DNA of 5,815 nt from Oscillospiraceae bacterium UBA1230 (GCA_002309395.1 DBWU01000067.1:14462-20276), one strand, 5' to 3'. Counted from the stretch's first letter, positions 1 through 5,801 are shown. Numbers and translations are program-made. Notes: generated from the letters alone by a model not told the origin.

Positions 1-745
1 CGAGCCGCTGGTGCGGCGCAATATCCTGTGGCTTTGCCGGGAATTGAAACGCTTGCCGGGTCTGGAGGAGCTGACGCTGACCACTAACGGCGCGTATCTG
101 CCGCGTCTGGCGCAGGAGCTGAAAGCGGCGGGGGTGGACCGGCTGAATATCAGCCTCGATACGCTGGATCCGGCACGGTACCGCGCGATCACACGGGGCG
201 GTGAGCTGAAAGGCGCGCTGTCGGGTCTGGCGGCGGCGGAGGAGGCTGGGTTTAGCGGCACCAAGATCAACGCGGTACTGCTGGGCGGCGTGAACGACGG
301 GGAGATCCCGGCGCTGGCGCGCTTGGCGCAGGACCGGGCGGTGAGCGTGCGGTTTATCGAGCTGATGCCCATGGGCGTATGCCGCGACTGGGAGAAGGAG
401 CGCTTCGTCAGCGCCGACGCGGTGCTCAAGGCGCTGCCGGAACTGCGGTATCTGGACGGCGACGGCGTGGCGGAGCGGTATACGGCACCCGGCTGGGTCG
501 GCACAGTGGGTCTGATCCGCCCGGTGAGCCACCGGTTTTGCCACCGGTGCGACAGGATCCGCGTCACGGCGCAGGGTTATTTGAAGCCGTGCCTCCACAG
601 CGAGGGCGAGATCGCCCTGCGGGGGCTGCACGGTGAGGCGCTGCGCGAGGCGGTTTTACAGGGCGTCCGGGGAAAACCCGCGTGCCACGAACTTTCGGAA
701 ACGGGCAGTCAAAGCGGACGCGCCATGTATGAGATCGGAGGATGA
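1..745 (+). CDS. moaA: GTP 3',8-cyclase MoaA (5'-truncated)
   Basis: Radical-SAM enzyme that, with MoaC, converts GTP to cyclic pyranopterin monophosphate, the first step of molybdenum cofactor synthesis in the cytoplasm. The window opens inside the gene: the frame is open from base 2 and reads Glu-Pro-Leu, the end of the conserved GGEPL motif, so roughly the first 75-80 residues, including the CxxxCxxC radical-SAM cluster site, lie upstream. The GTG at 11 is therefore an internal Val codon, not a start. About 247 residues remain. Visible family motifs are TTNGAYL, RFIELMPMG and the C-terminal second [4Fe-4S] site C-x2-C-x13-C (Cys codons at 539, 548 and 590). The protein ends in Gly-Gly, as MoaA proteins do. 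The stop is 4 bp before moaC, consistent with one operon. Identity is secure; only the upstream part is unseen. Confidence 0.96.
   Translation, partial: EPLVRRNILWLCRELKRLPGLEELTLTTNGAYLPRLAQELKAAGVDRLNISLDTLDPARYRAITRGGELKGALSGLAAAEEAGFSGTKINAVLLGGVNDGEIPALARLAQDRAVSVRFIELMPMGVCRDWEKERFVSADAVLKALPELRYLDGDGVAERYTAPGWVGTVGLIRPVSHRFCHRCDRIRVTAQGYLKPCLHSEGEIALRGLHGEALREAVLQGVRGKPACHELSETGSQSGRAMYEIGG
737..741 (+). promoter_or_regulatory. Ribosome binding site of moaC
   Basis: A GGAGG lies 8 nt before the ATG at 750, inside the last codons of moaA. It fixes the moaC start at 750 rather than at the in-frame ATG at 633, which would overlap moaA by over 110 bp and add an extension unlike MoaC. Confidence 0.85.
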
Positions 746-749
746 TGAA

Positions 750-1235
750 ATGCCGTTTACCCATTTTAACGAACAGGGCAGAGCCCATATGGTGGACGTG
801 ACGGACAAAGCGCCCACGGTGCGTACCGCCACGGCGTCCGGCACCGTGCGAATGGCGCCTCAAACGGCGGAGGCGATCCGCTCCGGCGGCGTAGAGAAGG
901 GCGACGTGCTGGCGGTGGCGCAGGTGGCGGGGATCCTTGCCGCCAAGAATACCGCCCAAACGATCCCCATGTGCCATCCTCTGCCGCTGACCGGCGTGGA
1001 GATCCGCTTTTCCTGGACGGAGGAGCGGTTGAACATTCTGGCAACGGCGCGGTGCAAGGGGGAGACCGGGGTGGAGATGGAGGCGCTCGCCGCCGTGTCC
1101 GCCGCGGCACTGACGGTATACGATATGTGCAAGGCACTGCAAAAGGATATGGAGATCACCGACGTTCGCCTGCTGGAAAAGACCGGCGGCAAGAGCGGCG
1201 ATTGGCGAAGGGAGGACGCGTCATGGCAGAAGTGA
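750..1235 (+). CDS. moaC: Cyclic pyranopterin monophosphate synthase MoaC
   Basis: MoaC acts right after MoaA: it converts 3',8-cyclo-GTP to cyclic pyranopterin monophosphate. The product is 161 residues, the usual size for the family (about 160). Motifs in order: a start of the type THF-x8-MVDVT (residues 3-18), GDVL following Lys50 (the position of the conserved active-site Lys of MoaC), KNTAQTIPMCHPLPL (66-80), GVEMEAL (107-113), VYDMCKAL (123-130) with an Asp/Lys pair matching the catalytic region, and KTGGKSG (144-150). The start at 750 is supported by GGAGG 8 nt upstream and by the family length. It starts 4 bp after moaA ends and its last 13 bp overlap the MOSC gene, so translation of the two is probably coupled. 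No missing key residue was noticed. Confidence 0.96.
   Translation: MPFTHFNEQGRAHMVDVTDKAPTVRTATASGTVRMAPQTAEAIRSGGVEKGDVLAVAQVAGILAAKNTAQTIPMCHPLPLTGVEIRFSWTEERLNILATARCKGETGVEMEALAAVSAAALTVYDMCKALQKDMEITDVRLLEKTGGKSGDWRREDASWQK
1210..1215 (+). promoter_or_regulatory. Ribosome binding site of the MOSC gene
   Basis: GGGAGG lies 7 nt before the ATG at 1223, within the end of moaC. It selects 1223 over the upstream in-frame ATG at 971, whose extra codons would simply re-read moaC in another frame. Confidence 0.8.
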
Positions 1236-1663
1236 CGGCGGTGTGCATCAGCACGGAAAAAGGCGTGGCGAAGCACCCGGTGGCGCAGATCGAACTGCGG
1301 GTGCGTCACGGCATCGAGGGCGACGCCCATGCCGGCGACTGGCACCGGCAGGTGAGTTTACTGGCGGACGAGAGCGTGGATACCATGCGCGCCATGGGCT
1401 GGACGCTGGGGGCGGGCGATTTCGCGGAGAATATCCTCACGCGGGGGATCGAGCTGAAAACGCTGCCCGTGGGCACGCGGCTGCGCGTCGGCACGGCGCT
1501 GCTGGAGGTGACGCAGATCGGCAAGGAGTGCCACAGCGACTGCGCCATCCGCCGCACCACCGGCAAATGCGTGATGCCCACCGACGGTATTTTCGCGGTG
1601 GTACTGGCGCCGGGACGTGTTCGACCCGGCGATCCGATCAGCGTAGAGGAGGCGGCAACATGA
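1223..1663 (+). CDS. MOSC-domain protein of molybdenum cofactor metabolism
   Basis: A single MOSC (Moco sulfurase C-terminal) domain protein of 146 residues. Stand-alone MOSC proteins are thought to carry sulfur or bind cofactor during maturation of molybdoenzymes; the exact reaction of this short type is not established. Visible features are the HGIEGDAHAGDWHRQVSLL segment (residues 29-47), GDFAENI (65-71), and a Cys-rich stretch GKECHSDC followed by GKCVMP. This gives Cys103, Cys107 and Cys116; Cys103 lies about where MOSC domains have their conserved sulfur-carrying cysteine. It overlaps moaC by 13 bp, and its TGA overlaps the next ATG (ATGA, 1660-1663). In many Firmicutes a MOSC domain is fused or adjacent to a MogA/MoaB domain; here the two are separate genes with the MoeA-like gene between them. 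The family assignment is firm, the precise role is not. Confidence 0.9.
   Translation: MAEVTAVCISTEKGVAKHPVAQIELRVRHGIEGDAHAGDWHRQVSLLADESVDTMRAMGWTLGAGDFAENILTRGIELKTLPVGTRLRVGTALLEVTQIGKECHSDCAIRRTTGKCVMPTDGIFAVVLAPGRVRPGDPISVEEAAT
1647..1652 (+). promoter_or_regulatory. Ribosome binding site of the MoeA-like gene
   Basis: A full AGGAGG lies 7 nt before the ATG at 1660. It sets the start there, despite an open frame that continues upstream through the MOSC gene to an ATG at 1243. Confidence 0.85.
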
Positions 1664-2679
1664 AGAAGATCCCGGTACGGGAGGCGGTAGGTCACGTGCT
1701 GTGCCACGATATGACCCAGATCATTCCCGGCACGTATAAGGGACCCCGGTTCCGCAAAGGGCATATCGTTACGGCGGAGGATATTCCCGTCCTGCTCTCT
1801 ATGGGCAAGGAGCACCTTTTCGTGTGGGAAAAGGGCGAGGGGATGCTCCATGAGGACGAGGCGGCCACCCGTCTGGCGGCGCTGTGCCGGAACGAGTATA
1901 TGGAAGGGACGCCGGCGCGGGAGGGGAAGATCGAGCTTCGCGCCGCGGCGGACGGGTTTTTCACCGTGGCAAGCGACCGGCTGCAGGCGGTCAACACGGT
2001 GGAGGACGTGATGATCGCCACGCGCCACGGCAATACGCCGGTGCGCGCCGGCGACAAGCTGTGCGGTACGCGCTGTATTCCGCTGGTACTCCCGGAGGAG
2101 ACGATCCGCGCGGCGGAACGGGCGGCGGGATCGGAACCGCTGATGGCGATCCACCCTTACCGCTTGCGCCGCGCCGCGGTGATTACCACCGGCAGCGAGG
2201 TGTTCCACGGCAGAGTGGAGGACGCATTCACGCCGGTGCTGGTGCAAAAGCTGGCGTCCTACGGTATCGAGATGATCGCCCACCGCACGGTGGACGATGA
2301 AAAGGCACATATCATGGAGGCGATCGACGCCATGCGATGCACCGACGCGGAGATGATCCTCTGCACCGGCGGCATGAGCGTGGATCCGGACGACAACACG
2401 CCCGGCGCCATCCGCGATTGCGGCGCCCGAATCGTGACCTACGGCGCGCCGGTGCTGCCGGGCGCTATGTTCCTGCTGGGTTATTTTGAAGACGGTACGC
2501 CGGTGATGGGACTGCCGGGGTGCGTGATGTACGCCAAGGCCACGGTGTTCGATCTCGTATTGCCGCGTATCGCGGCGGGGATTGCCGTGGAGCGGAGCGA
2601 TTTTGTGAAAATGGGCGAGGGGGGACTGTGCCTGGGGTGCGGCGAGTGCCGCTATCCCGTCTGCCCCTTCGGAAAGTGA
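1660..2679 (+). CDS. Short MoeA-like molybdopterin-binding protein with Cys-rich tail
   Basis: A 339-residue protein related to MoeA, the enzyme that inserts molybdate (or tungstate) into adenylylated molybdopterin. It is shorter than classical MoeA (about 400) and lacks the usual PLAxxDGYA-type N-terminal region. The N-terminal part (about 1-60, with GPRFRKGHIVTAEDIPVLLSMG) resembles the SAF-like start of this family. The MogA/MoaB-like molybdopterin-binding domain spans about 165-300: VITTGSEV (174-181), CTGGMSVDPDDNTPGAI (235-251, the pterin-binding loop) and GLPGCV (284-289). Instead of a MoeA C-terminal domain it ends in C-x2-C-x2-C-x4-C (Cys324, 327, 330, 335) followed by Pro-Phe-Gly-Lys. 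It is translationally coupled to the MOSC gene by ATGA and followed 10 bp later by mogA. I infer a cofactor-loading or carrier role; whether it replaces MoeA or works beside it cannot be told here. Confidence 0.88.
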   Translation: MKKIPVREAVGHVLCHDMTQIIPGTYKGPRFRKGHIVTAEDIPVLLSMGKEHLFVWEKGEGMLHEDEAATRLAALCRNEYMEGTPAREGKIELRAAADGFFTVASDRLQAVNTVEDVMIATRHGNTPVRAGDKLCGTRCIPLVLPEETIRAAERAAGSEPLMAIHPYRLRRAAVITTGSEVFHGRVEDAFTPVLVQKLASYGIEMIAHRTVDDEKAHIMEAIDAMRCTDAEMILCTGGMSVDPDDNTPGAIRDCGARIVTYGAPVLPGAMFLLGYFEDGTPVMGLPGCVMYAKATVFDLVLPRIAAGIAVERSDFVKMGEGGLCLGCGECRYPVCPFGK

Positions 2680-2683
2680 GGGA
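2679..2683 (+). promoter_or_regulatory. Ribosome binding site of mogA
   Basis: AGGGA starts on the last base of the preceding stop codon and lies 6 nt before the ATG at 2690. It supports that start and continued translation within the operon. Confidence 0.65.
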
Positions 2684-2689
2684 ACGCGT

Positions 2690-3184
2690 ATGTATACGGC
2701 GCAGGTGATCACCGTCAGCGACAGGAGTTTTCGGGGCGAGCGGCGGGATGAGTCGGGTCCGGCGGTGCTTGAGATGCTTCGTGAGGCGGGATACGAGGTG
2801 CCGGGCGTGTCGGTGGTGCCGGACGAGGAGGCACAGATCCGGTCGGCGCTGTGCGCGGCGGCGGATGAGGACGTGGCGCTGGTGGTGACCACCGGCGGCA
2901 CCGGCTTTGCGCCCCGTGACGTAACGCCGGAGGCTACGCTGGCGGTGTGTGAGCGCCTGACCCCCGGCATCCCCGAAGCCATGCGGAGCGCCTCCCTTGC
3001 CGTTACGCCCAGAGCCATGCTCTCCCGGGCGGCGGCGGGGATCCGGGGCAGAACGCTGATCGTGAACCTCCCCGGCAGCCCCAAGGCGGCGCGGGAGAAC
3101 CTTTCTGCGGTGCTGTGCGCGCTGGAACACGGCTTGACCATGCTCCGCGGCGCACCCGGCGACTGCGCCGCGCCGGCGAAATGA
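2690..3184 (+). CDS. mogA: Molybdopterin adenylyltransferase MogA/MoaB
   Basis: Cytoplasmic enzyme that activates molybdopterin by adenylylation with ATP before metal insertion. The 164-residue length is typical of single-domain MogA/MoaB. Motifs: VITVSDRSFRGERRDESGP near the N terminus (residues 6-24, with the conserved Ser-Asp and the Asp/Ser-Gly-Pro helix start), TTGGTGFAPRDVTPEAT (67-83, the pterin-binding glycine loop and the conserved Asp77), PGIPEAMR (92-99), and IVNLPGSPKA (124-133). Sequence alone does not cleanly divide MogA from MoaB. The partner MoeA-like gene immediately upstream favours the adenylyltransferase role. It is the last gene of the operon: 14 bp after its stop a strong intrinsic terminator begins. 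Confidence 0.94.
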   Translation: MYTAQVITVSDRSFRGERRDESGPAVLEMLREAGYEVPGVSVVPDEEAQIRSALCAAADEDVALVVTTGGTGFAPRDVTPEATLAVCERLTPGIPEAMRSASLAVTPRAMLSRAAAGIRGRTLIVNLPGSPKAARENLSAVLCALEHGLTMLRGAPGDCAAPAK

Positions 3185-3198
3185 ACCGACCATGCCTG

Positions 3199-3238
3199 AA
3201 AACGCATCGCAAGTTTTTGCGGTGCGTTTTGTTTTTTT
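3199..3238 (+). terminator. Intrinsic terminator closing the molybdenum cofactor operon
   Basis: A 14-bp stem pairs 3199-3212 (AAAACGCATCGCAA) with 3217-3230 (TTGCGGTGCGTTTT). There is one G·U wobble in the RNA, a 4-nt GTTT loop, and then a T-rich tail TTTTGTTTTTTT (3227-3238). It begins 14 bp after the mogA stop and ends 11 bp before the -35 element of the next unit. The A-run on the left arm might also give weak termination on the other strand, but no - strand gene is seen. Confidence 0.93.
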
Positions 3239-3249
3239 CGGTCGTCCCC

Positions 3250-3278
3250 TTGACAATGATATAAACATATGATAATAT
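3250..3278 (+). promoter_or_regulatory. Promoter of the metal-efflux operon
   Basis: A perfect -35 TTGACA sits at 3250-3255. The -10 is less certain: TAATAT at 3273-3278 has the ideal 17-nt spacing but 4/6 matches, while GATAAT at 3271-3276 matches 5/6 at 15 nt. The region is sharply AT-rich compared with the rest of the window. Either -10 lies inside the inverted repeat described as the operator, which fits repression by blocking polymerase. Confidence 0.8.
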
Positions 3279-3286
3279 ATTCATAT
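3267..3286 (+). promoter_or_regulatory. Likely ArsR/SmtB-family operator
   Basis: ATATGA (3267-3272) and TCATAT (3281-3286) form a perfect 6-bp inverted repeat around an 8-nt AT-only spacer; over the full 20 bp, 16 positions fit dyad symmetry. AT-rich repeats of the type ATATGA...TCATAT are typical of SmtB/CzrA/CadC binding sites. It covers the -10 region and lies 31 bp before the repressor's own start codon, so autorepression relieved by metal is the natural reading. Binding is inferred. Confidence 0.8.
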
Positions 3287-3301
3287 AATCAAACGTGACA
3301 A

Positions 3302-3311
3302 GGGGGGGGAG
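3302..3311 (+). promoter_or_regulatory. Ribosome binding site of the ArsR gene, within a G8 run
   Basis: Eight consecutive G (3302-3309) followed by AG form the purine-rich Shine-Dalgarno region, about 5 nt before the ATG at 3317. This is the only good site for that start. A homopolymer here could change length by slippage and alter translation of the repressor. Confidence 0.65.
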
Positions 3312-3316
3312 AAGAG

Positions 3317-3649
3317 ATGGCAGACGTACGCAAGGGCAGCGAAGCGGAGAAGCACAGGATCGCCAACGCGGCGGAGGATGAATGGAGCGATCTGGCGGAG
3401 CTTTTCAAGGTGTTCGGCGACTCTACGCGCATCCGTATCCTGTACGATCTCTACGGCGGAGAGAAAAACGTGACGGAGATCTGCGAGGATCTGGAGATGA
3501 ACCAGTCCGCCATATCCCATCAGCTTCGGCTTTTGAAGGCGGCAGGGCTGATCCGCGCCCGTCGGGAGGGGAAGCTGATGATCTACGCGCTGGCGGACGA
3601 CCACGTGAAGACGATCCTTGCCATGGGCAAGGAGCATATCGAGGAATAG
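3317..3649 (+). CDS. ArsR/SmtB-family metal-sensing repressor, Zn(II)-type alpha5 site
   Basis: A 110-residue winged-helix dimeric repressor, the usual size for the family. The FKVFGDSTRIRILYDL segment (residues 30-45) begins the DNA-binding core. VTEICEDLEMNQSAISHQL (52-70) and RLLKAAGLI form the helix-turn-helix, and residues about 80-91 form the beta wing. The last helix holds Asp94, His96, His107 and Glu110, a complete D-x-H-x10-H-x2-E motif like the alpha5 Zn(II) site of SmtB and CzrA. The alpha3 region has only one Cys (Cys56), not the paired cysteines of As(III)- or Cd/Pb-sensing ArsR/CadC. I therefore infer a Zn(II) (possibly Co(II)) sensor that leaves DNA when metal binds. It is first in its operon, 19 bp before the HMA gene, with the likely operator upstream. 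Ending in TAG, it has no obvious defects; Glu110, a predicted ligand, is the last residue. Confidence 0.94.
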   Translation: MADVRKGSEAEKHRIANAAEDEWSDLAELFKVFGDSTRIRILYDLYGGEKNVTEICEDLEMNQSAISHQLRLLKAAGLIRARREGKLMIYALADDHVKTILAMGKEHIEE

Positions 3650-3668
3650 AAAAAGGGGAGAGAAGACC

Positions 3669-3884
3669 ATGAAAAAGAAATTCAACTGTGAGATCGACTG
3701 CGCCAACTGCGCCGCCAAGGTGGAAGACGCCATCGCCAAGCTGGACGGCGTGGAGAGCGTGCGGATCAACTTCATGATGCAGAAATTCACGCTGGAGGCG
3801 CCGGACGAGCGGTTTGACGAGGTGCTTCGCGCCGCCGTCGCCGCCGGGAAGAAGATCGAGCCGGATTTCTCCGTGGAGTGCTGA
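3669..3884 (+). CDS. Free-standing HMA-domain heavy-metal-binding protein
   Basis: A 71-residue protein consisting only of a heavy-metal-associated (HMA) beta-alpha-beta-beta-alpha-beta fold. The metal loop reads Asp10-Cys11-Ala-Asn-Cys14. Asp just before the CxxC is the form seen in N-terminal domains of Zn/Cd/Pb ATPases such as ZntA, where Asp helps bind Zn(II). Cu chaperones usually have a Met-x-Cys-x2-Cys loop. Cys7 and a C-terminal Cys71 are also present. The start at 3669 has GGGGAG at 3655-3660, 8 nt upstream; the in-frame ATG at 3618 would lie inside the repressor gene. Its TGA is followed in the same frame by two codons and then the ATPase ATG, so the pair looks like a ZntA/CadA protein divided by one stop codon. 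It probably passes metal to, or regulates, the ATPase. Confidence 0.92.
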   Translation: MKKKFNCEIDCANCAAKVEDAIAKLDGVESVRINFMMQKFTLEAPDERFDEVLRAAVAAGKKIEPDFSVEC

Positions 3885-3886
3885 GG
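3883..3886 (+). promoter_or_regulatory. Weak ribosome binding site of the ATPase gene
   Basis: The only close Shine-Dalgarno-like sequence is GAGG, overlapping the HMA stop codon, just 4 nt before the ATG at 3891. A GGAG at 3874-3877 is 13 nt away, too far for good use. Ribosomes ending on the HMA gene probably restart here, so ATPase output may depend on HMA translation. Confidence 0.4.
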
Positions 3887-3890
3887 CGCC

Positions 3891-5801
3891 ATGGAGCGAA
3901 AGCAGAAGCGGCGGCTGTGCCGCATTTTGCTGGCGGCGGCGCTGTTCGCGGCGGTGCTGGCAGCAGACCGGCTGGGCGTTTTGCCGGCGGTATTCACGAA
4001 CCGCTGGTTCGCCATGGCGCTGTATCTGGCGCCCTATCTCCTGTGCGGCACGCCGGTACTGCGTAAGGCGGCGCTGGGGGTGAAGAACCGCCAGCCCTTT
4101 GACGAGTGCTTTTTGATGACGGTCGCCACGGTGGGCGCCTTTGCCACGGCGGAGAACGCCGAGGCGGTGGCGGTGATGCTCTTTTATCAGGTGGGCGAGT
4201 GGTTTCAGGATTACGCCGTGGGGCGCTCCAGGGGGTCGGTGAAGGCGCTGATGGAGATCGTGCCCTCCTTCGCCCGTGTGGAGCGAAACGGCGAGGTGGA
4301 GACCGTGGACCCGGACGAAGTGGCGGTGGGAGACGTGCTGGTGATCCGCCCGGGAGAACGGATCCCGGTGGACGGCACGGTGCTCTCCGGCGAGAGCTGG
4401 CTGGATACCTCCGCCCTTACGGGCGAGAGCGTGCCGCGCCGCGCCGGCGAGGGAACGGGCGTGGTATCCGGCTGTATCAACGGCGAGGGGTTGCTGCGCG
4501 TGCGGTGCGACAAGGTGTTTGAGGATTCCGCCGTGTCACGCATCCTGGCGCTGGTGGAGGAGGCGGCGGAGAAAAAATCCGCCACGGAACAGTTTATCAC
4601 CCGTTTTGCCCGGCACTATACGCCGGCGGTGGTCTTTTCGGCGCTGGCACTGGCGCTGGTGCCGCCGATCTTTGGCGGCGCGTGGGGCACGTGGATCTAC
4701 CGCGCCTGCGCGTTTCTGGTCATCTCCTGCCCCTGCGCGCTGGTGATCTCGGTGCCGCTGGCGTTTTTCGGCGGGATCGGCGCGGCAAGCCGGTGCGGCG
4801 TTCTGGTCAAAGGCTCCAACTATCTGGAGCTGTTGGCCGGACTTGACACGGTGGTGTCGGATAAGACCGGCACGCTGACGAAGGGAGAGTTTAAGGTCTC
4901 CGCCATTTTGTGCGCGAAAGACGTGTCGCGGATGGATCTGCTGACGGCGGTATCGGCGGCGGAGAGCGGATCCACCCACCCCATCGCGCAGGCGATTTTG
5001 CGCGATGCCGCGGAGGAGGGGATCGTGCCGCCTGCGGCGCAGGAAGTGCAAAACCACGCCGGCAGCGGCGTCAGCGCGCTGGTATCGGGCGAGACGGTGC
5101 TGGTGGGCAGCGAAGCGTTTTTGGAGCAAGCCGGCGTTTCCTGCACCGCCGAAGTGCCGGAGGGCGTGACGGTGTGCCACGCGGCGCGAAACGGCGCGTA
5201 TCTGGGCGCCGTCTGCATCAGCGACGCGGTGAAGGACGAGGCGCCCCGGGCGATCCGCGCCCTTCGCCGGCAGGGCGTTCGCCGCATGGTGATGCTCACC
5301 GGCGACCGCGCCCCCGCCGCTCTTGCCGTGGCGCGCACGCTGGGGGTGGATGAGGTGTACGCCCGGCTTCTGCCCGGCGACAAAGTGGCGAAAGTGGAGG
5401 AACTGCTCGCCGCGCTTCCGGCTGGCGGACGGCTCGCTTTTATCGGAGACGGGATCAACGACGCGCCGGTTTTGCGACGCGCCGACGTGGGGATCGCCAT
5501 GGGGTCTCTCGGCTCCGACGCCGCCATTGAGGCCGCTGACGTGGTGATCATGGACGACGATCTGCGCCGTTTGCCCCGGGTGATGGAGATCGCCCGGCGC
5601 ACGGTGACCGTATCCCGGCAGAACATCGTGTTCGCGCTGGCGGTGAAGGCGGCGGTGCTGATCATCAGCGCCGCGGGACTTGCCACCATGTGGACGGCGG
5701 TATTCGCCGACGTGGGCGTGGCGGTGCTGTGTATCCTCAACGCCATGCGCCTTCTTTCGGCGCACCGGACGGTTGACAAACGGGACCCGGAGCGGCTATA
5801 A
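3891..5801 (+). CDS. cadA: P1B-type Zn(II)/Cd(II)/Pb(II)-exporting ATPase without its own HMA domain
   Basis: A 636-residue inner-membrane pump that uses ATP to expel soft divalent metals. About eight membrane helices are readable: near 10-27, 37-57, 72-88, 90-107, 243-262, 270-292, 578-596 and 599-617. The actuator domain has TGES (177-180). Helix 6 has the metal-site Cys280-Pro-Cys282 in SCPCALVIS. The P-domain has DKTGTLT with phosphorylated Asp324, TGD (470-472) and GDGINDAP (519-526), and the N-domain has His363-Pro364. Lys586 in helix 7 (NIVFALAVK) and Asp607 in helix 8 (FADVGVAVL) match the Zn/Cd/Pb group (ZntA, CadA) rather than Cu pumps. Canonical CadA/ZntA is about 700-730 residues with an N-terminal CxxC domain; this protein begins only about 10 residues before helix 1, and that domain is supplied by the gene 6 bp upstream in the same frame. 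The start at 3891 precedes helix 1 properly. Zn, Cd and Pb cannot be told apart from sequence. Confidence 0.96.
   Translation: MERKQKRRLCRILLAAALFAAVLAADRLGVLPAVFTNRWFAMALYLAPYLLCGTPVLRKAALGVKNRQPFDECFLMTVATVGAFATAENAEAVAVMLFYQVGEWFQDYAVGRSRGSVKALMEIVPSFARVERNGEVETVDPDEVAVGDVLVIRPGERIPVDGTVLSGESWLDTSALTGESVPRRAGEGTGVVSGCINGEGLLRVRCDKVFEDSAVSRILALVEEAAEKKSATEQFITRFARHYTPAVVFSALALALVPPIFGGAWGTWIYRACAFLVISCPCALVISVPLAFFGGIGAASRCGVLVKGSNYLELLAGLDTVVSDKTGTLTKGEFKVSAILCAKDVSRMDLLTAVSAAESGSTHPIAQAILRDAAEEGIVPPAAQEVQNHAGSGVSALVSGETVLVGSEAFLEQAGVSCTAEVPEGVTVCHAARNGAYLGAVCISDAVKDEAPRAIRALRRQGVRRMVMLTGDRAPAALAVARTLGVDEVYARLLPGDKVAKVEELLAALPAGGRLAFIGDGINDAPVLRRADVGIAMGSLGSDAAIEAADVVIMDDDLRRLPRVMEIARRTVTVSRQNIVFALAVKAAVLIISAAGLATMWTAVFADVGVAVLCILNAMRLLSAHRTVDKRDPERL

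Noticed and set aside
11..13. GTG at 11 as a start codon for a shorter MoaA
   Set aside because: The frame stays open to base 2 and reads the conserved Glu-Pro-Leu of the MoaA GGEPL motif, so the gene is cut by the window edge rather than starting here.
1306..3207. Long - strand open frame of 633 codons opposite the MOSC, MoeA-like and mogA genes
   Set aside because: It is the antisense of three well-recognised genes in GC-rich DNA where stop codons are scarce. Its translation is Arg/His/Ala-rich without any family motif, and it spans gene boundaries.
3284..3289. Perfect TATAAT upstream of the ArsR gene as the -10
   Set aside because: It is 28 nt from the TTGACA at 3250 and has no -35-like hexamer at 17 nt (ATAAAC), so the less perfect -10 at 3271-3278 is preferred.
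3618..3668. Upstream in-frame ATG at 3618 as start of the HMA protein
   Set aside because: It lies inside the repressor gene and lacks a ribosome binding site, and the extra residues do not belong to the HMA fold. ATG 3669 has a good GGGGAG at proper spacing.
3882..3923. Possible selenocysteine insertion at the HMA TGA, with a small hairpin GCGGC-GGCTGT-GCCGC (3908-3923) downstream
   Set aside because: A 5-bp stem is expected by chance in such GC-rich sequence, its distance and shape are not convincing for a bacterial SECIS element, and TGA is the ordinary stop of five other genes here. A good ATG follows two codons later. Kept only as a remote possibility under the in-frame stop finding.
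4536..5765. Long - strand open frames (409 and 319 codons) opposite the ATPase gene
   Set aside because: Shadow frames of a clear P-type ATPase; composition is low-complexity Arg/His/Ser-rich with no motif or ribosome binding site pattern.
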